From assembly GCA_047517485.1 (NCBI GenBank), contig JAKZSU010000236.1, positions 1 to 23,053 on the forward strand: DNA of 23,053 nucleotides, read 5' to 3'. Each line of letters begins with the position of its first letter. Positions within the stretch are counted from its first letter, which is position 1. This DNA comes from JAKZSU01 sp047517485. GTDB lineage: Bacteria; Pseudomonadota; Alphaproteobacteria; UBA7887. The notes under the pieces are model-generated. The model was given only the letters and a program-made list of their open reading frames with translations. It made no database searches and was not told the origin of the DNA. Made by a program: the position numbers and the translations under genes. This document shows positions 1 through 7,126 of the stretch, in pieces.

Positions 1-92
1 CACGCCGTCTCCGACACGAACCACGCGTCGAATTCAGTCAGGGTGCGCGGGTAGTCGACCCCGCCTTCGGGATGGGATGCCGGGTTCGCCAT
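1..92 (-). CDS. IS1595-family transposase, N-terminal fragment (runs off the left edge)
   Basis: The minus strand opens with an ATG at 92-90 and stays open to the window edge, giving 30 residues that begin MANPASHPEGG and contain the segment DYPRTLTEFDAWF. This resembles the N-terminus of IS1595-family transposases, where a YPRT-x-x-EF-x-x-WF helix precedes the zinc ribbon; the ribbon itself would lie outside the window. The family carries a DDE-type nuclease and moves by cut-and-paste or copy-paste. Only 28 bases separate this start from the start of the divergent phosphatase gene, so the end of the element must lie inside or at the very beginning of that gene. The assignment is from memory of the family, not from a search. 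Confidence 0.72.
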   Translation of the reverse strand, partial: MANPASHPEGGVDYPRTLTEFDAWFVSETA

Positions 93-127
93 CCCAACAT
101 ATTGACATCACGAGAGCGAAGTGGATA
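1..127 (-). mobile_element. end of an IS1595-like insertion sequence (left copy)
   Basis: This contains the transposase start at 92 and about 35 bases of terminal sequence. Read inward from 127 on the minus strand, the end begins TATCC. It matches the inward-read end of the right-hand copy (from 22923 on the plus strand) at 14 of 24 positions without gaps, which may be an imperfect terminal inverted repeat. The outer boundary is uncertain by several bases. The flanking phosphatase gene lacks its expected N-terminus at exactly this junction, which supports a real insertion rather than an intergenic fragment. Confidence 0.5.
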
Positions 128-1281
128 CCCTATTTCTCGAATATCTCGACGCCGAAGCGGCTTCTTTGTTCCTGTTGGAAAATCGCGATAGCGAAATCGT
201 CTGCCGGGTGAGCGTCGGCGCCTCGGACATAACCGGCCTGCGACTGAAATACGGCCAAGGCATCGTCGGCCAGAGCATTGCCGAGCAAGCGAGCCTGATG
301 GTCCGCGACGTACGCGACGATCCTCGGTTCAATCGATCCATCGATAAAAATACCGGCTTCACCACGCGATCGATTCTGTGCGCCCCGGTAACCGTCAACG
401 ACCTGCTGCTCGGCGCTGTCGAAGTCATCAACAAGCGCGGCAGCGACGGTCTGTTCGAGGAGCGCGATCGCCAAGCCCTGCGGGCGCTGGCGGCGTCGGC
501 GGCGATGGCGATCCGCAATACGACGCTGACCCGGTCGTTGGTCGAGCAGCAACGGGTCCAACGCGAAATCGAACTGGTCGCCGAGCTGCAGCAGTCGCTG
601 TTACCGGCGCGCCGACCGCCGCCGTTTCCGGTACACGGGGTCAATCTTCCGGCGCGCACCGTGTCGGGAGATTTCTATGATCACTTCGAGCTGCCCGACG
701 GTCGAATCGTGTTCGACCTCGGCGATGTCGCGGGCAAGGGCATTCAGGCGGCCTTGTTGATGGCCAAGGCTTCGAGCCTGGTGCGGTGTCTCGGCAAAAC
801 CGTGCACGATCCGGGCAAATTGCTGGGCATAGTCAATAGCGAAATCTGCGAGACCTCGGCGCGCGGCATGTTCGTCACCATGGTCGTCGGCATATACGAT
901 CCCACCACCGGCCGGATCATTCTGGCCAATGCGGGGCATGAGCCGCCCTTGCTTATGTCCCCGGACGGCGCGGTGAAAAATTTCCCCGCCGAAGCGCCGC
1001 CGGTCGGCATATCGCCCGACCTGTTCGAGGATGGCCGATTTCCCGAGGTCGAGCTCGATCTCGGCGATGGCAGCCTCTATATCTTCACCGACGGGATGAC
1101 CGAGGGACGCACCGATAGCGACACCCCGCTCGGTATCGAGGGGGTCAAAGCCCTGCTCGGCGAATTCAGCGATTTGCCGGTCGAGGAACGGCTCGACGTC
1201 TTCGCCGGCAAGTTCGTTGCCCACGATGGCGCATTGCACGACGATCTGACAATTCTCGTGGTCGAGAAACAGGCGCAATGA
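121..1281 (+). CDS. rsbU: GAF-domain SpoIIE/PP2C serine phosphatase (RsbU-like), probably N-terminally truncated
   Basis: 386 residues as read from a GTG start; an in-frame TGA at 103-105 rules out any earlier start, and no good ribosome site precedes the GTG. Residues 1-135 are a GAF sensor domain (EAASLFLLE, YGQGIVG, CAPV, GAVEVINK), residues 136-160 a helical linker, and residues 175-383 a SpoIIE-type PP2C phosphatase. The phosphatase has metal-binding aspartates in GDFYD (D184), GDVAGKG (D202), FTDGMTEG (D324) and HDDLTI (D374/D375). In partner switching such enzymes dephosphorylate a STAS antagonist; the likely substrate is the STAS protein at 1791. The GAF domain starts abruptly, lacking about 20-30 residues of its first helix, at the insertion-sequence junction. 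Its stop overlaps the next start (ATGA). The family assignment is secure; whether the shortened form is expressed or folds is not. Confidence 0.88.
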   Translation: MDTLFLEYLDAEAASLFLLENRDSEIVCRVSVGASDITGLRLKYGQGIVGQSIAEQASLMVRDVRDDPRFNRSIDKNTGFTTRSILCAPVTVNDLLLGAVEVINKRGSDGLFEERDRQALRALAASAAMAIRNTTLTRSLVEQQRVQREIELVAELQQSLLPARRPPPFPVHGVNLPARTVSGDFYDHFELPDGRIVFDLGDVAGKGIQAALLMAKASSLVRCLGKTVHDPGKLLGIVNSEICETSARGMFVTMVVGIYDPTTGRIILANAGHEPPLLMSPDGAVKNFPAEAPPVGISPDLFEDGRFPEVELDLGDGSLYIFTDGMTEGRTDSDTPLGIEGVKALLGEFSDLPVEERLDVFAGKFVAHDGALHDDLTILVVEKQAQ

Positions 1282-1724
1282 CCGAATCCCCGGATTACCG
1301 GATCGAACCGCCGGGTAAAAAAATTCTTGATATGCGGACCTCGGCGCGCGCCGAACATCTCAAGCAGATTCGCGCCGCCATCCAGCAAGCCACCGGTACC
1401 GCGGGATGTGGCGAGCAATGCACCGAAGACATTGTGATCGCCGTCAATGAGGCCTGCATGAATGTGATCCAGCACGGCTACAAGCAGGATCCGGATGGCG
1501 TTTTCATCATCCAGCTTTCGGTCGATGGCGGCGACGTGATCGTTTGGATCGCGGATTATTGCGCGCCTGTCGACCCGGACGGCTTTGGCTCGCGCGATCT
1601 GAAGGATATTCGCCCGGGCGGGCTTGGCGTGCATTTCATGAGCGAATGCATGGATAACGTGACTTTTCTCGACCCACCGGCCGATCTTGGTAACCTCTTG
1701 CAAATGACTAAGAGGATTTCTTGA
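1278..1724 (+). CDS. rsbW: RsbW-like anti-sigma factor / serine protein kinase (HATPase_c_2)
   Basis: 148 residues, starting inside the last codons of the phosphatase gene (ATGA overlap), so the two are translationally coupled. It has the GHKL ATP-binding fold: an N-box IAVNEACMNVIQHGY at about 57-71, a G1-type DYCAPVDPDGF, and a G2-type glycine motif RPGGLGVHFMSE followed by CMD. Proteins of this family bind a sigma factor, or another partner, and phosphorylate a STAS-domain antagonist on serine. No sigma-B-like sigma factor or PhyR/NepR gene lies in the window, so the partner is unknown. The adjacent STAS protein is the obvious kinase substrate. Partner switching as such is established for the family; the specific pairing here is inferred from gene order. 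Confidence 0.87.
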   Translation: MTESPDYRIEPPGKKILDMRTSARAEHLKQIRAAIQQATGTAGCGEQCTEDIVIAVNEACMNVIQHGYKQDPDGVFIIQLSVDGGDVIVWIADYCAPVDPDGFGSRDLKDIRPGGLGVHFMSECMDNVTFLDPPADLGNLLQMTKRIS

Positions 1725-1790
1725 TCGCCGGACCGGGTAATCGAGTAAACTTGCGGCGAGTGGAGCCGCGTAGCGGGGACAGGCGACACG

Positions 1791-2123
1791 ATGGAGCATG
1801 AGGTAAGGGAAGAGCACGGCTTGGCCGTTGCTGCGTTCTCCGGTGACATTGATTTCAATTCGTCGCCCGATGCGCGACGGATCATGCTCGACTTGGTCGA
1901 CCGCAAGACCGACCTCATGGTCGATATGTCGTCGGTCGAATATATCGACTCCTCGAGTGTCGCGAGTTTGATCGAGGCGTTTCAAAGCGCCAAGGGCACC
2001 GGCTGCCGATTCGGCCTGGTCGCGGTCAGCGCGCCGGCGCTCAGAGTGCTCCAACTCGCCCATCTCGAGAAAGTCCTGCCGATTTACGAAACGATGGCCG
2101 ACGCGGCGAGCCCTGGCGGATAA
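1791..2123 (+). CDS. rsbV: STAS-domain anti-sigma factor antagonist (RsbV/SpoIIAA-like; possibly acting as MlaB)
   Basis: 110 residues forming one STAS domain. The phospho-acceptor loop EYIDSSSVASLIEAF has D53-S54-S55-S56 where SpoIIAA has DSSG with the phosphorylated second serine, so S55 is the likely acceptor. It lies 66 bases after the kinase gene and only 4 bases before mlaE. In E. coli the small STAS protein MlaB binds the ATPase MlaF and is needed for the transporter, and its gene belongs to the mla operon. This protein is therefore placed to serve two systems: antagonist of the RsbW-like kinase and STAS partner of MlaF. The STAS fold and the serine loop are seen directly; the double role is inference. 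Confidence 0.88.
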   Translation: MEHEVREEHGLAVAAFSGDIDFNSSPDARRIMLDLVDRKTDLMVDMSSVEYIDSSSVASLIEAFQSAKGTGCRFGLVAVSAPALRVLQLAHLEKVLPIYETMADAASPGG

Positions 2124-2127
2124 GGCG

Positions 2128-2967
2128 ATGGCCGATCGACCCGTTTCCGACCCACCGGTAAGCGTCACCGAGGCAATAGGGCGTTCGGCGGTGAGAAGCG
2201 CGACCGGGTTCGGTGAAGGGATCGTCGAAATCGGCTACGCAGCGTCGCTTTTCCTGCAAAGTCTGTTCTACCTTTTCTTCGGCCGCTTCTGGCATCAGCC
2301 GGTGCGCCTGCCCTCGGTGATCAACCAGATGATGGAAATCGGCATCCGTGCCTTGCCGATCGCCACCGTTCTGTCGCTGATGATCGGCGTCACCCTGGCG
2401 ATGCAAGGCATCGACCTGTTGCGCACCTTCGGCGCGGAAAGCCAGGTCGTCTTGGCGGTCACGCTTTCGATATCGCGGGAATTCGCGCCGCTGATCATGG
2501 GCATATTGGTTGCCGGGCGATCCGGCTCGGCGCTGGCGGCGCGTATCGGCACCATGGTCATTAGTCAGGAAATCGATGCCTTGCGCGTCATGGGCATCAA
2601 TCCGGTGCGCTATTTGGTTGTCCCCTCGATGCTCGCCCTGGTCTTGCTGCTGCCGTTGATGACCTTCTGGGCCGACATCATGGGGATGCTCGGCGGCGCG
2701 CTCTATTCGCGGCTCGAACTTGGCATGTCGTTCCAGGCCTATGCGGATGCGACGATGACTGCGCTGACCATCGACCATTTGATGCATGGTATCGGCAAGA
2801 GCATGATATTCGCCGTGCTGATCGCGTTGATCGCCGTGGTCAACGGATTCGCGGTCAGCGGTGGCGCCGAGCAAGTCGGCCGCGCGACCACCCGCACGGT
2901 CGTCCTTTCGATCGCCGGAATCATCGTGACCGAGATGTTGTTCATATTTATTCTGACCCGCGGCTGA
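2128..2967 (+). CDS. mlaE: MlaE-family lipid ABC transporter permease
   Basis: 279 residues of an inner-membrane permease. After an amphipathic N-terminal region come several hydrophobic segments and the family signature SREFAPLIMGILVAGRSGSA, followed by ARIGTMVISQEIDALRVMGI, characteristic of MlaE/YrbE proteins. MlaE dimers form the membrane core of MCE-type transporters that move phospholipids or other hydrophobic molecules between the inner membrane and the periplasm. The gene starts 4 bases after the STAS gene and its TGA overlaps the ATG of mlaF (TGATG), so the three are almost certainly co-transcribed. The transported lipid and the direction of transport cannot be told from sequence. 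Confidence 0.93.
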   Translation: MADRPVSDPPVSVTEAIGRSAVRSATGFGEGIVEIGYAASLFLQSLFYLFFGRFWHQPVRLPSVINQMMEIGIRALPIATVLSLMIGVTLAMQGIDLLRTFGAESQVVLAVTLSISREFAPLIMGILVAGRSGSALAARIGTMVISQEIDALRVMGINPVRYLVVPSMLALVLLLPLMTFWADIMGMLGGALYSRLELGMSFQAYADATMTALTIDHLMHGIGKSMIFAVLIALIAVVNGFAVSGGAEQVGRATTRTVVLSIAGIIVTEMLFIFILTRG

Positions 2968-3797
2968 TGGCCGACACCGCACCCAGCGCGGACACGGGTC
3001 CCGAATTGCCGATGCCCGGCGAAAACCGCCGGGTGATCATCGAAGTGCGTGACTTGGTGGCGCAATATCCCGGCAACCCGGAGCCGACCCTCAAGAGTAT
3101 CAGCCTCGACATTTTCGAGAATGAGATCGTCTGTATCATGGGCGGCAGCGGATCGGGCAAAAGCACGCTACTGCGCCAGATCATGGCGCTTGACCGGGCC
3201 GGTAAGGGCACGATCGAGATCCTCGGCAAGAACCTTCGGCGCATCGGCCATACGGATATGTATAACTTGCGCAAATCGATCGGCGTCGCCTTTCAGGGCG
3301 GCGCGATGTTCAACTCGATGACCGTCGGCGAAAATCTGAAACTGCCGCTGCGCGAGCATGCCAAGCTCGCCGAAGAGCAGATGGACATCATGGTGCGGAT
3401 GAAGCTCGCCTTCGTAAATCTCGAACCCGAGACCGCCGACAAGCTGCCCTCCGAACTCTCGGGCGGGATGCTGAAGCGCGCCGCGATGGCGCGTGCCATT
3501 ATGATGGACCCCAAGCTGCTGTTTTGCGACGAGCCGTCGGCCGGGCTCGATCCCGCGGTCTCGGCGGCGCTCGACGATTTGATCCTCAGCCTGCGCGACG
3601 CGATGGCGATGACCATCGTCGTGGTCACTCATGAGCGCGAGAGTGCGTTCAAGATCTCCGACCGCATTATCATGCTCGACAAAGGCGAGATCCTGATCGC
3701 GGGAACGCTCGCGGAGTTGCGCGCGCACGGCTCGAAACGGGTGCAGGATTTGCTCGACGGTGTGCCCGAGGAAACCGAAACCGCGGACTGGATTTGA
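2967..3797 (+). CDS. mlaF: MlaF-family ABC transporter ATP-binding protein
   Basis: 276 residues of a cytoplasmic ATPase. Seen directly: Walker A GGSGSGKST (59-67, K65), Q-loop AFQGGAMF (Q110), signature LSGGMLKRAAMARAI (from L164), Walker B LLFCDEP (D188, E189) and the H-loop histidine in VVTHERE (H222). The signature with GGM followed by KRAA is typical of the Mla/Mce branch (LSGGM-x-RRAALARA in relatives). It overlaps mlaE by one base, energises the MlaE permease and is the expected docking partner of a STAS protein. The N-terminal 25 residues are proline-rich and not part of the ATPase fold. Confidence 0.94.
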   Translation: MADTAPSADTGPELPMPGENRRVIIEVRDLVAQYPGNPEPTLKSISLDIFENEIVCIMGGSGSGKSTLLRQIMALDRAGKGTIEILGKNLRRIGHTDMYNLRKSIGVAFQGGAMFNSMTVGENLKLPLREHAKLAEEQMDIMVRMKLAFVNLEPETADKLPSELSGGMLKRAAMARAIMMDPKLLFCDEPSAGLDPAVSAALDDLILSLRDAMAMTIVVVTHERESAFKISDRIIMLDKGEILIAGTLAELRAHGSKRVQDLLDGVPEETETADWI

Positions 3798-3834
3798 ATA
3801 CTGGATATGAAATTTATCGACGGATACCGAAGCC

Positions 3835-4836
3835 ATGCGTGCTGACAAACTGGGCTATTTTCTCGTCGGCTTGTTCGTGATCGTCGCGATCACCGGGCTG
3901 GTGGCGGTTCTCGGCCTGCTGGGGGGGCGCGGCGCTGAAAGCGTGCGCTATACCACGACATACGAAAATGTCGCTGGGTTGAAATTCGGCACACCGGTTT
4001 TCTTCGAGGGTTTTCTCGCCGGCCAGATCGAACAGATCTCGCCGATCGCTGGCGGCACCCGAACGATCTTCCGGATCGAGTTCAGCGTCCTCGAGGCGCT
4101 TAAAATCCCCGCTGACAGCGAAGTTCTGATCGTCCAACCCAATCTTCTGTCGGGGCGGGCACTGACCATCGATGCCGGCAAATCGGATGCCGATATCGAG
4201 GCCGGCGCCGAGATCAGGGCTGGAGAAATCACCGGCCTCGCCGCATTACCCACATTGATCGGCAGCGGCGATCGGTTGATCCGGGAAGCCAGCGTCATGG
4301 TGGCGGAGACCACCGCGGCAATGGCGCAGATCAACACTTTCGTGACCGACGATCTCGGCCGTATCGCGTCCGGCTACGAAGCGCTACCGGCGACCTTGCA
4401 AGGCGAAATCAAGATCCTGTCCAACCGCTTTCAGCAGACCATCACAAACCTCGACGCGATCGTCGCGCGGGCGGATTCGCTGCTCAGCCAGGAGACCGCC
4501 GGCAATATCGACGAAATCGTCGAGAACATCGTCGCCCTGTCGCGTCGCCTCGAGGAGACCAGTCGCGATCTCGCCACCGTCAGCGACAATGTCACCGTCA
4601 TTACCAGCCAGTTGCGTACCATGATCACCGACAATGAGGCCGATATCGAGGGCTCGATCGTCGATATGCGCTACACCATGGAGACCATCGCCGAGCGGAT
4701 CGACGCGATGACCTATAACCTGGAAGGGACGAGCCAGAACATGTATGAGTTCAGTCGGCAGATTCGTCTCAATCCAGGGCTTTTGTTAGGCGGATCGGCG
4801 CAAAGCGAGACAACGGGCGCGGGCAATACTCAGTGA
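3835..4836 (+). CDS. mlaD: MlaD-family MCE-domain lipid-binding protein, long form
   Basis: 333 residues. An N-terminal membrane anchor at about 8-29 is followed by one MCE domain at about 38-116 with the motif VAGLKFGTPVFFEGFLAG and the closing segment NLLSGRALTIDAG. From about 140 to 320 the protein is rich in helix-forming residues with repeated I/L/V-x-x-x spacing (for example ENIVALSRRLEETSRDLATV), consistent with a long coiled coil or amphipathic helix. E. coli MlaD is about 183 residues, so this is much longer and closer to MCE proteins whose C-terminal helices extend across the periplasm. It follows mlaF by 37 bases. The ATG at 3835 fits because the anchor begins immediately after it; the ATG at 3807 is out of frame. 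Confidence 0.9.
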   Translation: MRADKLGYFLVGLFVIVAITGLVAVLGLLGGRGAESVRYTTTYENVAGLKFGTPVFFEGFLAGQIEQISPIAGGTRTIFRIEFSVLEALKIPADSEVLIVQPNLLSGRALTIDAGKSDADIEAGAEIRAGEITGLAALPTLIGSGDRLIREASVMVAETTAAMAQINTFVTDDLGRIASGYEALPATLQGEIKILSNRFQQTITNLDAIVARADSLLSQETAGNIDEIVENIVALSRRLEETSRDLATVSDNVTVITSQLRTMITDNEADIEGSIVDMRYTMETIAERIDAMTYNLEGTSQNMYEFSRQIRLNPGLLLGGSAQSETTGAGNTQ

Positions 4837-5498
4837 TACGATACCCCGTCAACACGGACGCGCCGATAGCACGGTGCGGGCGGCACATTGTGATCGGCGC
4901 GATGCTCGCGGTGTTGGCGGCGTGCGCTCAGCCGCCGGTGCCGCGCGACCAGTTCTGGCGGCTCGACCCGGGACAGCCGGCGCAGCACTTCGAGGTCCCG
5001 CCGATCGACGGGACCGTCGCCGTCGAACGGTTGCGCGCGGTAGGCTTGAGCAGCCAACGCCCGATCCTGTTCTCGACGGCTGAACAACCCAACCGGATCG
5101 AACAGCACAGCTACCAATATTGGATCGAGATCCCACCGCTGATGCTACGCGACGCGATGATCGACTATATGCGCGCGGCCAACGTCGCGGCCGAGCTGGT
5201 GACTGCCGAGAACCGTCGCGCCGCGGGCTGCGAGCTGAGCGGAACCTTGCGGCAAATGGAACATGTGACCGCCGGCGGCGCGCCGTCGCTCGCCGTCGTC
5301 GAGATCGAACTGCGGCTCGAGCGCATCAATGACGGCGAGGCGATCCTTCATCGCACCTATCGCGCCGAACAAACCGCCGCCGACCTGACTATCGAGGCGA
5401 CGGTGATCGCCTTTGATCAGGCCTTGCGCGCCTTGCTCGCCCGTTTTGTCGACGAATTGGCCAGCCGCGCCACCGCGTGCCCGCGACCGATCCGCTAA
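4833..5498 (+). CDS. PqiC-like ABC-transporter auxiliary lipoprotein
   Basis: 221 residues beginning at a GTG that overlaps the mlaD stop (GTGA). A hydrophobic signal at about 18-30 ends in the lipobox LAAC with C31 as the lipidated cysteine. Residue +2 is alanine, not aspartate, which favours sorting to the outer membrane. The mature part (FWRLDPGQP, QYWIEIPPLMLRDAMIDYM, a C-terminal FDQALRALLARFVDEL helix) matches the ABC-type transport auxiliary lipoprotein family that includes PqiC and commonly accompanies MlaEFD-type operons. PqiC forms an outer-membrane-attached ring that receives an MCE tunnel, so this protein probably connects the long MlaD to the outer membrane. The family is confident; the docking role is inferred. 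Confidence 0.85.
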   Translation: MIRYPVNTDAPIARCGRHIVIGAMLAVLAACAQPPVPRDQFWRLDPGQPAQHFEVPPIDGTVAVERLRAVGLSSQRPILFSTAEQPNRIEQHSYQYWIEIPPLMLRDAMIDYMRAANVAAELVTAENRRAAGCELSGTLRQMEHVTAGGAPSLAVVEIELRLERINDGEAILHRTYRAEQTAADLTIEATVIAFDQALRALLARFVDELASRATACPRPIR

Positions 5499-5597
5499 TA
5501 TACCGACCTGCGGTGAGTGAAACTCATTGCAGGGCGGCAAGCGCGAGCGCGCCCGAGCTTATGCGAGGCCAGCTTGGCGGGCGCTTGAACGCCCTAC

Positions 5598-5628
5598 AAA
5601 CCGCGATGAGTCTTGCTCATCGCGGTTT
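5598..5628. terminator. perfect 13-bp hairpin between two convergent genes
   Basis: The arms AAACCGCGATGAG (5598-5610) and CTCATCGCGGTTT (5616-5628) are perfectly complementary around a 5-base TCTTG loop. The stem lies between the end of the lipoprotein gene (5498) and the end of the convergent decarboxylase gene, whose TGA stop lies inside it. There is no long T-run on either side, only TTT from the arms, so it is an atypical bidirectional terminator or an mRNA 3' end stabiliser. A weaker 5-bp hairpin (5579-5594) sits just before it. Confidence 0.6.
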
Positions 5629-7050
5629 GGTATAAATTCCGCCGCGCGCGGTTTCACACAGCAGGGTCCACGCCGCCGCGACGTGGCGCCATTCGGTCGC
5701 CGTCTGGCCGATCGCGAAACGGATGACGTAACGCCCGCCGAGCCGGGTGTGGGTGAGATACGCCAGACCGCTATCGTTGACCCGTTCCAATAGGGTTTCG
5801 TTGATGGCATCGATTTCCGCGGGATCGTCGACGCCGGCAGGCCGGTAGCGCAGGCACAGGAGGGCGAGCGGCACCGGCGCCATCAGCTCGAAATCCTCGG
5901 CGGCCTCGATTTCGCCGGCCAGCCGCTGGGCCATCGCGATGTGCGCGGCGATACGAGTGCGCAAGCCGGCGACACCATAGGAGCGGATTACGAACCACAA
6001 TTTGAGGGCGCGAAAGCGCCGGCCGAGCTGGATCCCCCAATCGCGGTAATTGTGCACCGTGTCGTCTTCACGGGTCTTGAGGAACTCTGGCAGCACCGAC
6101 AACGTCTGTAACAAGATTTCGGGATCGCGGACGAAATAGGCCGAGCAATCGAAATTAGTGAACAACCATTTGTGCGGGTTGAAGACAAAGCTGTCGGCAT
6201 GCTCGATGCCGTCGATGAGGCCGCGATGTTCGGGCAGAATTAGCGCGCTTCCGGCCCACGCGGCGTCGACATGCAACCACACGCCGTATTTGGTGCAAAT
6301 TTCGCCGATCGCGGCCAGCGGATCGATTGCCGAGGACCCGGTGGTGCCGATCGCGGCGACCACCGCGCACGGTGTGCGACCGGCGGCGATATCGTCGGCC
6401 AGGGCTCTGTCGAGCGCGTCGGCGCGCATCGCGAAGGCGTCGTCGACGGCGATCTTGCGCAGATTATCGCGGCCCAATCCGGCGATCATCACCGCCTTGT
6501 CGATCGACGAATGGCACTCGCTCGAGCAATAGACGGTGAGCGCCGGGACCGCGCCAACGCCCTGCTCGTTGCTTTGAAACCCGCCCGCCCGCTCGCGCGC
6601 CGACAGTAGGGCACACAAGGTCGCGGTCGAGGCGGTATCCTCGATCACCCCCTCGAACCCGGCGGGCAAGCCGATCATTGCCGCCAGCCACGCCATCACC
6701 CGCTGTTCGAGCTCGGTCGCCGCCGGCGAGGTCTGCCAGCTCATGCACTGCGCGCCGAGCGTCGCCGCGAGCATCTCGGCGAGCACCGATGGCGGGCTGG
6801 AATTGGCGGGGAAATAGGCGAAAAACGAAGGATGCTGCCAATGGGTCATCCCGGGCATGATCAAATCTTCGAAATCGGCGAAGATCTGGCCAAACGCTTC
6901 GCCGTCTTCCGGCGCCGCCTCGGGCAAGCGGTCGAGCACCTCGCCAGGCGCCACCTGGGCACGCACCGGTCGCGCCTCCACGGTCGCCAGATAATCGGCC
7001 ATCCAATCGACCATCTGGTGCGCGTGGGTACGGAAATCTTCTGGTGTCAT
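5617..7050 (-). CDS. PLP-dependent aromatic-L-amino-acid decarboxylase family (group II)
   Basis: 477 residues, the usual length for this family. Residues 60-110 carry the conserved MTHWQHPSFFAYFPANSS region. The PLP-stacking histidine is H180 in SSECHSSIDKA, D262 in HVDAAWAG contacts the pyridine nitrogen, and K294 in NPHKW forms the Schiff base. The flexible-loop tyrosine (Y335 in HNYRDWGIQLGRRF) that makes these enzymes decarboxylases rather than aldehyde synthases is present. Likely substrates are aromatic amino acids (Tyr, Phe, Trp or Dopa); the sequence alone does not decide which. The ATG at 7050 follows an AAGGAAAG ribosome site about 8 bases away. It stands alone, divergent from the DNA glycosylase and convergent with the lipid-transport operon. 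Confidence 0.9.
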   Translation of the reverse strand: MTPEDFRTHAHQMVDWMADYLATVEARPVRAQVAPGEVLDRLPEAAPEDGEAFGQIFADFEDLIMPGMTHWQHPSFFAYFPANSSPPSVLAEMLAATLGAQCMSWQTSPAATELEQRVMAWLAAMIGLPAGFEGVIEDTASTATLCALLSARERAGGFQSNEQGVGAVPALTVYCSSECHSSIDKAVMIAGLGRDNLRKIAVDDAFAMRADALDRALADDIAAGRTPCAVVAAIGTTGSSAIDPLAAIGEICTKYGVWLHVDAAWAGSALILPEHRGLIDGIEHADSFVFNPHKWLFTNFDCSAYFVRDPEILLQTLSVLPEFLKTREDDTVHNYRDWGIQLGRRFRALKLWFVIRSYGVAGLRTRIAAHIAMAQRLAGEIEAAEDFELMAPVPLALLCLRYRPAGVDDPAEIDAINETLLERVNDSGLAYLTHTRLGGRYVIRFAIGQTATEWRHVAAAWTLLCETARGGIYTKPR

Positions 7051-7126
7051 CGCATGCTTTCCTTTGTCGCCGCGCCGCCATCGTATACCAAGGAGCGGAT
7101 CCGCGACGGAGAACGGAAAATTTGCG
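7051..7126. promoter_or_regulatory. divergent intergenic region between decarboxylase and DNA glycosylase genes
   Basis: These 76 bases must hold start signals for both divergent genes. The palindrome GTATAC at 7083-7088 could contribute a -10 element on either strand (TATACG leftward, TATACC rightward), but no convincing -35 element lies at the right distance. Ribosome sites are visible at both sides (AAGGAAAG leftward, GGAGAACGG rightward). No operator is evident. Confidence 0.3.

Noticed and set aside
2041..2982. Antisense frame of about 313 codons opposite mlaE
   Set aside because: It covers the full mlaE gene, whose signature is unmistakable; the antisense product is rich in Gln/His/Arg/Asp with no domain.
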